64,000 bases of DNA, taken from an uncultured Aquimarina sp. (GTDB taxonomy: Bacteria; Bacteroidota; Bacteroidia; Flavobacteriales; Flavobacteriaceae). Numbering within the stretch: position 1 is the stretch's first letter; each line of letters opens with the position of its first letter. Shown one piece after another: positions 10,746-19,438 of the stretch. The notes beneath the pieces were generated by a model that saw only the letters and a list, made by a program, of their open reading frames with translations, ran no database searches and was not told the DNA's origin. Position numbers and translations under genes: made by a program. Location of the stretch: positions 173,036 through 237,035 of the forward strand of contig CANMLL010000009.1 of assembly GCA_947498775.1 (NCBI GenBank). The letters run 5' to 3'.

Positions 10746-11144
10746 TTATAAAGTAATCACATACAAACCAAATATAGCCACGATAAAGTAACAAGTGATC
10801 GTTAATGCTCCTTGATAATCTTTTGCTACTCTTTGTCCAAAAAGAAGCATTAAAAGCGTTAAACAAGCTAAAAACATGGCAAGTATGGCATAAAAAGTAT
10901 GATTATCTACAACCAGGTGATAGATACCCATAACACAACATATAGCGGTGATCATTTCAATCACCAGAATAGTTGCCAAAAGTAAAGGAACCATTTTACC
11001 CATAAAGGTTTCGGCAAAATGCCCTTTTAGCCAACCCAAATTTCCTTTCCAGTCAATTAATTTATCGATACCTGATTGAAAAAATGTAATCAAAAGAAAT
11101 AATAAAATAGTAATCGAGACAATATGAGTTATAAAGTTATCCAT
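10746..11144 (-). CDS. DoxX-like four-helix membrane protein
   Basis: 132 residues with four predicted transmembrane helices (about 5-24, 50-72, 84-104 and 112-131). The segment between helices 1 and 2 (SGIDKLIDWKGNLGWLKGHF) is characteristic of DoxX/MauE-like small membrane proteins. Some members of this family take part in electron transfer or thiol redox balance at the membrane, but many have no known role, and no function can be assigned here. A good Bacteroidota promoter lies just upstream, and the gene probably heads a two-gene unit with the ATP-grasp gene. Confidence 0.72.
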   Translation of the reverse strand: MDNFITHIVSITILLFLLITFFQSGIDKLIDWKGNLGWLKGHFAETFMGKMVPLLLATILVIEMITAICCVMGIYHLVVDNHTFYAILAMFLACLTLLMLLFGQRVAKDYQGALTITCYFIVAIFGLYVITL

Positions 11145-11164
11145 GGGTAATGCGTTTAGGGCAT

Positions 11165-11194
11165 CAAATATAGGATAAGATTTGCAAATTCAAA
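11165..11194 (-). promoter_or_regulatory. Bacteroidota-type promoter for the DoxX-like gene
   Basis: On the minus strand, TTTG (11194-11191) is followed after 18 bp by TATATTTG (11172-11165), a match to the -33 TTTG / -7 TAnnTTTG consensus. The expected start of transcription is a few bases downstream, leaving a leader of about 15 bases before the ATG at 11144. Confidence 0.65.
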
Positions 11195-11269
11195 TCACAA
11201 ATCACATTAGATGGTTTATAGTACATACTGAAAGAATCTTAGAAAAGATTTAGTGTTTCACCTCAAACC

Positions 11270-12346
11270 TTATTGTAGAGCTGCGTTCATTTGGCAAATG
11301 GATACAGAAAAGGTTCCGTTAAGATGATTGTTATTATCCTTGATGGTCGATAGCTTTCCATGAATACGTTGATTTTTTTCATCAATTTCTACAGATAAAC
11401 TTCCTTCAGAAAAAAAAGGTATTCCTGTTGTGCTTAATGCTCCATCACTATGCACATCTGCCAATGCTACAGGTGCTTTGGCGTAGGCTAGGTTATACGT
11501 GCCCGAAGTGTCGACTAGTATTTGAAAAATCCTACCATCTGCCGATGGCCAGCATGTTCTGGTTGTAGTCAATACCTCATCAGACAAGTATATCAGATAC
11601 TTATATCGGTCCCCCAAATAATTATCCTGATAGGCCATACCATCCCGAATTTTCCACTTTTTCCCTTTCAGCGCTCCAGCAAGTGGTTGTTTTTTATACT
11701 CAAATCGAGATTGGGGCACAATGTTTTTCATTAAATCATCGAGTGCTTTTTTACGATTGTCGATATTAGCAATGGCACTAATGTTTGGTAGTTCTTCGAT
11801 AACTCTTTGTAAATTGAGCAGTTGCGTATTAGGAGTAATGCTTTTTGGCCAAAATTTCCATCCACGAAATGTTTTTTTGAATACAATTTCAAAATCGCCC
11901 TCGATAGCCACCCCGTTTTCTTGTTTGGGATATGAAAAGCTAAAGGTGTTGTTTTGATCGTTAAATTTTCCGTATTTCAAGAATTCAGAAATTGCAGGAA
12001 GGCCAAAAACAATGTCGTATCGAACATCATTAATTTTTACAGGATATCTGAAATCTATTTCTTGTAGCCTAGTGTCGTATTTATTACCAAACATCATATA
12101 CTCATCTGTTTTGTAAAAAACTAGTAAGCGGGCTAATGCTTCAGCCATTTTGGAACTGCTTCGGCTATCCTGGATAAGTAATTCTTTTAATGCGCCTGGA
12201 TTTTTGGCATCGATAGCTTTTTGTGCTTTTTGCAAAACCATTGTGGGTGAATCATGATTTGTACTACAACTACAAACCGCAAGGATTAAGAACAATAACC
12301 CAAAACATATTATTTTTGAAATCCTAGTTATTTTTGTAAAATACAT
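11270..12346 (-). CDS. Hypothetical lipoprotein
   Basis: 358 residues. The N-terminus has a hydrophobic stretch followed by Cys residues in ILAVCSCSTNHDSP. VCSC is the likelier lipobox, with cleavage before the second Cys, so the protein is probably anchored to a membrane and exposed to the periplasm or surface. The mature part is mixed alpha/beta: a helical segment with SSSKMAEALARLLVFY near 65-80, then a region rich in KKTFRGWKFWPKS-type strands, and a C-terminal part with DGALSTTGIPFFSEGSLSVEIDEK that could be a small beta-sandwich. I recognise no family. It is flanked by 125 bp and 150 bp of non-coding DNA and is probably a single-gene transcript. Confidence 0.7.
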   Translation of the reverse strand: MYFTKITRISKIICFGLLFLILAVCSCSTNHDSPTMVLQKAQKAIDAKNPGALKELLIQDSRSSSKMAEALARLLVFYKTDEYMMFGNKYDTRLQEIDFRYPVKINDVRYDIVFGLPAISEFLKYGKFNDQNNTFSFSYPKQENGVAIEGDFEIVFKKTFRGWKFWPKSITPNTQLLNLQRVIEELPNISAIANIDNRKKALDDLMKNIVPQSRFEYKKQPLAGALKGKKWKIRDGMAYQDNYLGDRYKYLIYLSDEVLTTTRTCWPSADGRIFQILVDTSGTYNLAYAKAPVALADVHSDGALSTTGIPFFSEGSLSVEIDEKNQRIHGKLSTIKDNNNHLNGTFSVSICQMNAALQ

Positions 12347-12496
12347 TATTGATGCTCTATTTCTCTTTCAAACAAAACGGGTTCAATGTATGAAATGTTT
12401 GTTTTATACATTTTTGGGACCATATTTGATGTTAATATTACAAAATAAATTGCCAGGTTATGTTATGATAGCATCATGATTTATAAAGGAGTGCGT

Positions 12497-13651
12497 TCAA
12501 TTCATTTTTTTATGAAGCAACCGGGTAAGTTTTATAGAAAGGTCGGTAAGAATAATTTTTGCATTTCCGTTACGCTCGATATGATAAGCTGCATCCTGTA
12601 GTTCGTTACAGATATCCATTATGTTGGCTCCGTGAACAAAAGGAGCAAAATTTTCGAGCTTAAAACCATTGGTATTAGGCTCAAGAAACACCAAATCTTT
12701 GGCCCCATAGTTCAATAGCATAGCTTGCCTAAAAAAATCAAGACAATATGTAAGGAATCTTTTTTGCGTTTCTCTACCTGTACTTGCTATAGACTCGCTC
12801 CAGGTAATTAAATCATTAACAGCCGATTTATTCCCTTTGGCTCTAAAGGCGGTTCGTACCCATTGGATAAACCAGTCTTCAAACTGGTCGTCACCACCAT
12901 CATGGTGCAACAAATGCAACGCCTTGCTATAATCTCCATCTGCCTGATGGGCAATTTTTTGAGCTTCGGCATCTCCTATGTCCTCATTTTTTTGCAGCGC
13001 TTCTTTGATTACTTGTTCTCCTAGCGGAGGAAAGTGTACTACCTGGCATCGAGATCGTATAGTTTGAATAAGCTGTTCTTCATCTTCAGTAATAAGAAGA
13101 AATACGGTTTTTTCTGGTGGTTCTTCAATTAATTTCAGGAGTTTGTTGGATGCGACAATGTTCATTTTATTTGCCATCCAGATCAGCATCACTTTATACC
13201 CACCTTCATAACTTTTCAGTGAAAGCTTTTTTACAATTTCCAGGGCTTCATCTACCCCAATCTGTCCCTGCTTTTTTTCAATTCCCAAAGAAAGATACCA
13301 GTCAAAAATACTTCCGTAGGGGTTTTCTTTTACAAAAGCTCTCCATTCTTCGGCAAATTGGTCAGAGGTGGGATGCTTTTTTACTTTATCGTTTACGGCC
13401 ACCGGATATACAAAATGAAGATCAGGATGAGCCAAATGATCAAATTTTATGTTACATGCCTGGATTCCTTCGGTATTTTCTCCGTTTTGATTCTGACATA
13501 AAATATATTGAGCATAGGCAATGGCCATGGGCAGCGTTCCACTGCCATTAGGACCCACAAAAAGTTGGGCATGCGGGATCCTTTTTCGATCTGCACTAGA
13601 GGTCAAATAACTCTTGATATGTTTTAGCCCTAAAATTTCTGAAAAAAGCAT
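12497..13651 (-). CDS. holB: DNA polymerase III delta' subunit
   Basis: 384 residues from the ATG at 13651. The N-terminus (MLFSEILGLKHIKSYL, then RIPHAQLFVGPNGSGTLPMA) is the AAA+ clamp-loader fold of the DnaX/HolB family. The P-loop has Thr in place of the catalytic Lys, as expected for delta', which does not hydrolyse ATP. Further family landmarks are IGVDEALEIVKKLSLKSYEGGYKV, KLLKLIEEPPEKTVFLL and TIRSRCQVVHFPP (sensor and arginine segments). It belongs to the clamp loader that places the sliding clamp on primed DNA. An upstream TTG at 13657 would add two residues but sits inside the -7 promoter motif, so the ATG at 13651 is preferred. Confidence 0.9.
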   Translation of the reverse strand: MLFSEILGLKHIKSYLTSSADRKRIPHAQLFVGPNGSGTLPMAIAYAQYILCQNQNGENTEGIQACNIKFDHLAHPDLHFVYPVAVNDKVKKHPTSDQFAEEWRAFVKENPYGSIFDWYLSLGIEKKQGQIGVDEALEIVKKLSLKSYEGGYKVMLIWMANKMNIVASNKLLKLIEEPPEKTVFLLITEDEEQLIQTIRSRCQVVHFPPLGEQVIKEALQKNEDIGDAEAQKIAHQADGDYSKALHLLHHDGGDDQFEDWFIQWVRTAFRAKGNKSAVNDLITWSESIASTGRETQKRFLTYCLDFFRQAMLLNYGAKDLVFLEPNTNGFKLENFAPFVHGANIMDICNELQDAAYHIERNGNAKIILTDLSIKLTRLLHKKMN

Positions 13652-13654
13652 AGG

Positions 13655-13662
13655 CAAATATA
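13655..13662 (-). promoter_or_regulatory. -7 promoter element abutting the holB start
   Basis: Minus-strand TATATTTG at 13662-13655 is a perfect TAnnTTTG and ends three bases before the ATG at 13651. Transcription would start at or next to the start codon, so the message would be leaderless or nearly so. It also rules out the TTG at 13657 as the start. No clear -33 TTG is seen at the usual distance. Confidence 0.55.
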
Positions 13663-14145
13663 AAAAGAAGTGTGAGCTAGAAATGAAGAAATGAAGATTA
13701 TCTTAATGCAGTGATTAAATTAAAAAATGATCAGTTCTAAATAAAACAAGTAATACAACTATTATACGTCGAATATGTTAAAGATCAACAAATGTTAATT
13801 AAAACTTAAAAATTTAACAAAAAAGTACGAATTTAAAAATCGATGAAATACACAACTCTTAGATCACAATTGCTCTTAGAAATGCTAAAAAGTTACTGAT
13901 TACCCAAGGGTTTGATCACAAATCAAAATCAAAATCAATCAAATTACTAAGTATTAAAGAATGGTTAAAAAGATGCTTTTAACATATAGGGATTCGATAA
14001 CTCTTTAATTTTGAATAAACAATGTCTACCCCTCCAAATATTTCAATGTAATATAATTTTGGTATATAAAATAACCAAGCAATAATTAATACTTATTGAT
14101 TTTATATGCTGAAGTAGTACTAACAACTCTTAAAACCTTTTAGGC
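13663..14145. other. Divergent AT-rich intergenic region before the RHS gene
   Basis: About 480 bp between the divergent holB and RHS genes. Very AT-rich, with a short AATCAA-type microsatellite near 13917-13940 and the -7 motif at 14054. No coding character seen. Confidence 0.5.
14054..14061 (+). promoter_or_regulatory. Possible -7 element for the RHS toxin gene
   Basis: TAATTTTG matches TAnnTTTG and lies 84 bp before the ATG at 14146. No -33 TTG is found at 18-21 bp, so the call rests on the -7 motif alone. Confidence 0.4.
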
Positions 14146-17100
14146 ATGAAAAAAATGATCCTTCTGGGGGTATGGTTCTTAGGTAATTTTTGGATATGGG
14201 CACAGTCTACAAGCCTTCACTATTCACAAACTGTTGTACCTAAACAAGCATTAACCATTGCTGAAACAAATGCCTATCTCGATAGTATACCAGATGTACG
14301 CAACGCAAATTTGCATAGTACTATAACCTATTTTGATGGTCTGGGTAGAACAAAACAAACGGTTCAGGTTGGAGCTACGCCCCAAGGCAAAGATTTGGTA
14401 CAACATTATGAATATGATCAATTTGGGCGGGCAGAAAAATCATATCTACCCTTCCCCAATGCATATAGTTCTACAGGCCTATATCGTGGCGGTGCTGGTC
14501 GGGCCACCGAAGATTATTATAAAGATGTAGGACTGTCCCCAAGAAGATTTCCTTATTCTAAAAACAGATACGAACGCTCCCCTTTACACCGGATCTTAGA
14601 AACATCACCACCGGGAGATGCTTGGTATATGAACTCTAGAGAAGACTACAGGAGGGATCGTACTCATGAATATTTCTATGACACTAACAAAGCAAACACC
14701 GTTAGAAAATATGAGCTTACTGCTACCGATAGTATACTAATATCGTATTATGAACCAGGCACGCTTAGAAAGCAAACCATACAAAATGAAAATTGGTTGC
14801 AATACGTTAATGCCGAGGATCAAAAAGCAAATACCGTCGATACTTATACAGATCATTCTGGACGTAATATTAGTACCGTTACCTACGATTTACATACACG
14901 TATTACAACCTTTGTTACCGGTTATGTATATGATGATTATGGTAACTTAAGGGTCGTTATCCCCAATGAAGCTTCAAAAGCACATACCCTAACCCAAGGG
15001 ATACTTGATCAATCATGTTATCAATATAAATATGATGATTATAATAGGCAAATTGCCCAAAAATCTCCAGAACGGGATTGGGAATATATTGTTTACGATA
15101 ATCTGGATCAACCCATTTTGATACAAGATGGTAATTTGCGAGTCAATAACCAGTGGCTTTTTTCAAAATTTGATGCACAGGGGCGTGTGGTGTATACTGG
15201 TATCTATACGAGTGCTAAAAGTAGACAAATGATGCAAGAAGAAGTTGATGATTTTTATACAGCAGCAGAAGGTATCGCTATTTATGAAACGTACTCATCA
15301 ATACCAACTACTATTGGCGAGGTAACCATAAGTTATACTAATCATGCTTTTCCTACTACCAATATCCTAGAAACCTTATCGGTAAATTATTATGACGATT
15401 ACGATTTTACAGATCCAGACAAGCCCGGCATACCTATAACTGTAGTAGGGGATACAATTACTACGCGCACCAAAGGACTACCAACCGCCGGTTGGACAAA
15501 AACCCTGGGAGCCGATACCTGGACCAAAATATATACTTTTTATGACGAGAAAGGTCGAGCAATACGCACTCACGAGACCAATCATTTGGGCGGTATTACA
15601 TACGTAGACACCAAACTTGATTTTATCGGAAAGGTATTGTATACAGAAACACACCATCAACGTGCAGCCAGTGATTTGATGGTATCGATTGTAGACCGTT
15701 TTGAATACGATGACAACGATAACATGAAAGCACAGTATCAACAAACAGGTAATCATCCAGAAGAGCGCCTGGTGGCATGGGAGTACAACGAACTTGGTCA
15801 GTTGGTAAAAAAGCATGTAGGAGGCACCGCTTCTCGATTAGGAGCATTAGAGGCTACTGCGCTGCAAACCCTGGATTTTGAATACAACATTCGTGGCTGG
15901 CCAACAAAAGTGAATGCTACAGAAGCGCTGGGTGCTAAAGACCTTATGGCGTATTCACTGTATTACTATACTTACGAGGGAAGCCGTCCTTATAGTTCTG
16001 ATAAAAAATACGACGGTTCGATCAATCAGATGGTGTGGAAAACTCAGCTTGACACCACAAAAAGAGCGTATAATTTTCGCTATGATGACCGCAACCAAAT
16101 GACTGAAGCCTATTTTCATGACTTGGTGAGCCGGACAGATCTAGCGCCTTATAAACTAAATCTCTCGTTCTCGTCTACAGGCAATATAACAAATCTAAAG
16201 CGCAATGATCGTCAAGGCATAACTATCGATAATTTGAATTTAAACGTTAAAGGGATACAATTAAATAATCCGTATGCAATTGTTGCAGGGAATCAGGTAT
16301 CTCAAATCAATGACAATGCAGATAAGGAGAAGGGTTTCATAGACGGAAACCTCACTTTTACAGATTATGAATACGACCAAAATGGGAATATGGTTATCGA
16401 CCATAATAAAGGAATGACGTTTAGTTACAATCACGTGGACCTGATCGATCAGGTGACTTTTGGGGATGGTACTAGTCTAAAATATACCTACAATGCAAGC
16501 GGTCAAAAGCTTTCTAAAACTTATATACAAAATGGAAACAGCACAACCACAGATTATCTGGGTGGTTTTCAGTACAGAAATGGGCAACTGCAATTTTTTC
16601 ATACCCCAGAAGGATATTTTGAAGTAAATGAGGATCCTGCAGGTTTACTAGCTTCATCTTCGTTGGTCACAGGTGGTACAACTGCTGCAAGTAGTGCCCT
16701 AACCGGCACTTATGTCTACCAATTTAAAGACCATTTAGGGAACATACGACTCTCCTACTCAGATCGTGATGGCGATGGTGTAGTCGATATTACCCGGGAT
16801 GGTATGGATATCGATGGGGATGGGGATTATCACAACGAGATTTTGCAGGCGCAAGATTATGATGCCTTAGGGTATGAGCTGGAGTATGAGCCAGACCACC
16901 CCAACTCATTAATTAATGGTATAGCCGAGCACCAGTATAAGTTACAAGGCAAAGAGTACCAACCAGAAGGAGACCTTGCTTTATATGATTTTGGATCCCG
17001 TATGTATGATCCAACCATTGGCCGTTGGTGGTCTACCGATCCGCAAAATCAATTTGCCAGCCCTTACCTTGCGATGGGCAATAATTGGCCCAATGCGGTA

Positions 17101-18081
17101 GATCCGGATGGGGAGTTGGCTTTTGGGTTAATCGCTATTATTGCTGCAACTACTATTGGTGGTGGCGTGAGCGCTGTACAGACCGCGGCAAATGGAGGCA
17201 GTTTTTTAGAAGCTAGTGGGGCATTTATAAAAGGAGCGACCATGAGTGGGTTTGCTGCCACAGTAGGAGCCGCAACAGGTGCGGGTGTAGCTAGTGGTTT
17301 TACAACCGGAGGTTTTTTTGGGGGATTTATATCTGGTGCTGCTGGGGGTGGCGCAGCAGGTTTTACGAGTGGAGCGACCAATGCCTGGGCAAATGGAGCA
17401 AATTTTGGAGATGGATATGTATCCGGTTTAAAGGTAGGAGGAATAGGTGCTGTTACTGGGGGAGTGTTAGGAGGTACTTTTGGAGGTATAAACGCTGTAA
17501 GTAATAATCGGGAGTTTTGGACTGGTAAGCAATGGGAAGAGATCACTACAGGATTTGGAATAAGTAATGGCACGTTTACTGATAATACTGAAGGAATTCT
17601 ACAAGAATGGGATGTTGAAAGAAGTATGGATTTGCCAAGTACTACCCAGAACTTTGAATACGATTGTGGAATTGCCTGTAAAAGATCGTTGGATGAATAT
17701 TATGGAAAGATAAATCAAAAAGCAATCAATACTAAATATTTAGGTATAGCTAAGCAATATAGTGGATTGTCTGATCGGCATATGTTACAAATGTATAGGG
17801 AAGGAGGATATAGTGGAAATGCTTTTAGTGGAAACTTCAATAAACAAGCAACGTTAAAATGGATGGTAGGAGAAATGAAATTGAATCACGCAGTTCAATT
17901 AAGCACAAAAGTAACGAATATAGGGGTTCGAGATGGCTATCATGCTACATTAGTCAAAAGAGTAAGATATTTATCAGACTTTTCTAAATTTAGAATCTCA
18001 GTTATGAATCCAAGTTCAGGAACGACTATTAACGTAAAAAATTTTAAAACCTATCATTCAATGTTTAGCATATGGAAATAA
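14146..18081 (+). CDS. DUF6443/RHS-repeat protein with C-terminal C39/papain-like peptidase domain
   Basis: 1311 residues. A signal peptide (MKKMILLGVWFLGNFWIWAQ) is followed by a DUF6443-type region (TITYFDGLGRTKQTV near 63-80), many YD repeats (YEYDQFGRAE, YDDYNRQI, FRYDDRNQMT), and the RHS core from about 905 to 985 (YVYQFKDHLGNIRLSY, YDFGSRMYDPTIGRWWSTDP at 946, DPDGE). After a Gly/Ala-rich stretch (about 990-1125) the tail changes character. Its Q1168, D1173-C1174-G1175, H1266 and N1288-P1289 fit the Gln, Cys, His, Asp/Asn order of C39/papain-like peptidases, with Gln six residues before Cys as in C39. RHS proteins commonly carry such variable C-terminal toxins inside the RHS shell. Toxicity and substrate are inferred; a deamidase of the same fold is an alternative. 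It overlaps the next gene by 10 bp. Confidence 0.88.
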   Translation: MKKMILLGVWFLGNFWIWAQSTSLHYSQTVVPKQALTIAETNAYLDSIPDVRNANLHSTITYFDGLGRTKQTVQVGATPQGKDLVQHYEYDQFGRAEKSYLPFPNAYSSTGLYRGGAGRATEDYYKDVGLSPRRFPYSKNRYERSPLHRILETSPPGDAWYMNSREDYRRDRTHEYFYDTNKANTVRKYELTATDSILISYYEPGTLRKQTIQNENWLQYVNAEDQKANTVDTYTDHSGRNISTVTYDLHTRITTFVTGYVYDDYGNLRVVIPNEASKAHTLTQGILDQSCYQYKYDDYNRQIAQKSPERDWEYIVYDNLDQPILIQDGNLRVNNQWLFSKFDAQGRVVYTGIYTSAKSRQMMQEEVDDFYTAAEGIAIYETYSSIPTTIGEVTISYTNHAFPTTNILETLSVNYYDDYDFTDPDKPGIPITVVGDTITTRTKGLPTAGWTKTLGADTWTKIYTFYDEKGRAIRTHETNHLGGITYVDTKLDFIGKVLYTETHHQRAASDLMVSIVDRFEYDDNDNMKAQYQQTGNHPEERLVAWEYNELGQLVKKHVGGTASRLGALEATALQTLDFEYNIRGWPTKVNATEALGAKDLMAYSLYYYTYEGSRPYSSDKKYDGSINQMVWKTQLDTTKRAYNFRYDDRNQMTEAYFHDLVSRTDLAPYKLNLSFSSTGNITNLKRNDRQGITIDNLNLNVKGIQLNNPYAIVAGNQVSQINDNADKEKGFIDGNLTFTDYEYDQNGNMVIDHNKGMTFSYNHVDLIDQVTFGDGTSLKYTYNASGQKLSKTYIQNGNSTTTDYLGGFQYRNGQLQFFHTPEGYFEVNEDPAGLLASSSLVTGGTTAASSALTGTYVYQFKDHLGNIRLSYSDRDGDGVVDITRDGMDIDGDGDYHNEILQAQDYDALGYELEYEPDHPNSLINGIAEHQYKLQGKEYQPEGDLALYDFGSRMYDPTIGRWWSTDPQNQFASPYLAMGNNWPNAVDPDGELAFGLIAIIAATTIGGGVSAVQTAANGGSFLEASGAFIKGATMSGFAATVGAATGAGVASGFTTGGFFGGFISGAAGGGAAGFTSGATNAWANGANFGDGYVSGLKVGGIGAVTGGVLGGTFGGINAVSNNREFWTGKQWEEITTGFGISNGTFTDNTEGILQEWDVERSMDLPSTTQNFEYDCGIACKRSLDEYYGKINQKAINTKYLGIAKQYSGLSDRHMLQMYREGGYSGNAFSGNFNKQATLKWMVGEMKLNHAVQLSTKVTNIGVRDGYHATLVKRVRYLSDFSKFRISVMNPSSGTTINVKNFKTYHSMFSIWK

Positions 18082-18758
18082 ATCGTACTCATAAAAAACT
18101 CTTGTTAACAGTTATATTTGTATTTATTGTTGGATATAATTGGTCACAATCGAAAAAAGATACAACAGACATAATAACTTCTGTTTTAATTGGCTTATTG
18201 AGTGACGAGGGAGGTAGAAACGATATTCCTACTCATCCAAGGTTGAAATATAGAATTACATATTTTTATTTTGGAGAGCAAAATGCTTTAGAAAGCTTTA
18301 AAAAGTATATAAAAGAATCATCAATATTTAAATTGGAAGAATTTAAATTCCAGAAAAGCGAACATGAAAACCCGGTAACGGCGGTATTTTCAAAAGAGCA
18401 CTTTCTTTTGTTTAATAATTATTATAAATATAAAAAGGCTAATTTTTTATTTACTGATGCAGATGACGAGAACTATGTTTTTTATTGGGGGCGATTAAAA
18501 AAATCTAAATTTAAATCTAAAAATCAAAAACTAATGTTTTTAAAAGGAGCTTTTATAAGAAATGGAAGTATTAGCAATAAAGGTAAATATAGATATGGCT
18601 TTTCCAATTCTGCATCTAAGTATAAGCTAGTATACCGTTTTTTAAAACAAACCGGCTCAAAAATACTCTCCTGTAGGTCTAGTAAAAAGACAACGCCAGG
18701 CTCTGTGGTTATTCTATTTGAGCCAAGTGAAGAGTTGAAAAAGGTAATCGATAAATAA
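18072..18758 (+). CDS. Exported hypothetical protein, candidate immunity protein for the RHS toxin
   Basis: 228 residues, starting inside the last codons of the RHS gene (10-bp overlap, different frame), so the two are translationally coupled. Residues 1-26 form a signal-peptide-like segment (basic start, then LLLTVIFVFIVGYNWSQS). The mature part is Lys- and aromatic-rich with segments such as YRITYFYFGEQNALESFKKYI and VFYWGRLKKSKFK. I recognise no family. Its position right after a polymorphic toxin tail is the usual place of a cognate immunity gene. Its export suggests it would act in the periplasm or at the surface rather than in the cytoplasm. Immunity function is inferred from position only. 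Confidence 0.72.
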   Translation: MEINRTHKKLLLTVIFVFIVGYNWSQSKKDTTDIITSVLIGLLSDEGGRNDIPTHPRLKYRITYFYFGEQNALESFKKYIKESSIFKLEEFKFQKSEHENPVTAVFSKEHFLLFNNYYKYKKANFLFTDADDENYVFYWGRLKKSKFKSKNQKLMFLKGAFIRNGSISNKGKYRYGFSNSASKYKLVYRFLKQTGSKILSCRSSKKTTPGSVVILFEPSEELKKVIDK

Positions 18759-18763
18759 CCGCT

Positions 18764-18787
18764 CCGCAAAGTCTCCTGACTTTGCGG
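18764..18787 (+). terminator. Perfect 10-bp hairpin after the candidate immunity gene
   Basis: CCGCAAAGTC and GACTTTGCGG form a perfect 10-bp stem around a TCCT loop, six bases after the stop codon. There is no T-run after it, so it may be a repeat-associated hairpin rather than a standard intrinsic terminator. The same sequence occurs reverse-complemented at 18972-18995. Confidence 0.55.
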
Positions 18788-18971
18788 AACAAAATAACGA
18801 ATAACGAAATAATTATTCAAAAATATGAAAGAAGAGTATAGTACACAAAATTAAATTAAATAACACACTTCATTACAGCTACCATAGTTATTGTTTTGAA
18901 ACCATTATCGAGGGTAGTAAAGTACATAAAAAGAATGATAAAACAGTATTGCCAATATAAATGAACTTCGC

Positions 18972-18995
18972 CTGCAAAGTCAGGAGACTTTGCGG
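18972..18995 (-). repeat. Inverted copy of the 18764 hairpin
   Basis: CTGCAAAGTC-AGGA-GACTTTGCGG folds into the same stem (one G.T pair). The reverse complement matches the copy at 18764, including the flanking GCTCCGC bases. A T-rich stretch (GTTTTATTATT) follows on the plus strand. The 180 bp between the two copies holds no gene. Confidence 0.6.
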
Positions 18996-19036
18996 AGCAG
19001 GTTTTATTATTAATTCAAACTTAATTAGAAGTCCAT

Positions 19037-19429
19037 ATGTTCTACCGTTCAATTTCAGATAAAACGTTTTTTCAGAAAGCAGTATTAATATTACTAATTC
19101 TTTATGCAAGCAAAGTAAGTGCGCAAGACTCGTTATCTATAACAGCGACTACCAAGAGCATTCGCAATAAAGAGCTTCCTATCAAATCGATAGAAGGAAG
19201 AACCGGACCAACTATTATAGACAAGAATCCCTCGCCCATTTTTATAGTAAACAACGTGGTCATTAATGACACGATTAAAATTGATAAATTCAGAAAAAAG
19301 TATATAGGTGCTATTCTGAAAAGCAAATATTTGGATAGTAATACGTTGAAGCATAAATATAATATTATACATCCGGATGGAGCGTTGCTGATCAAAACGA
19401 AAAAGAAGTATATAATTTATTTAGAATAA
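19037..19429 (+). CDS. Small exported protein resembling a stand-alone TonB plug
   Basis: 130 residues. A basic start and hydrophobic core (AVLILLILYASKVSAQD) form a signal peptide cleaved after residue ~30. The mature part ends with PIFIVNNVVINDTIKIDKF, a middle IGAILKSKY and a late GALLIKTKKKY. This echoes the order PLYVVDG...IESVEVLK...GVILITTK of TonB-dependent receptor plug domains, but no beta-barrel follows. The resemblance is by eye and weak. It lies in the string of small exported proteins after the RHS gene, nine bases upstream of the next gene, so they are likely co-transcribed. Function unknown; a second immunity or accessory factor is possible. Confidence 0.6.
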   Translation: MFYRSISDKTFFQKAVLILLILYASKVSAQDSLSITATTKSIRNKELPIKSIEGRTGPTIIDKNPSPIFIVNNVVINDTIKIDKFRKKYIGAILKSKYLDSNTLKHKYNIIHPDGALLIKTKKKYIIYLE

Positions 19430-19438
19430 AACTATGTA

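Noticed and set aside
17064..17573. Proline/alanine-rich minus-strand frame of 169 codons
   Set aside because: Mirror of the Gly/Ala-rich linker of the RHS protein; composition explained by the plus strand.
14146..18081. RHS gene as an ordinary wall-associated or housekeeping YD protein without toxin
   Set aside because: The sequence after the core and Gly/Ala linker changes in composition and carries the Gln-Cys-His-Asn pattern, with a gene of unknown family overlapping its stop, as in toxin loci.
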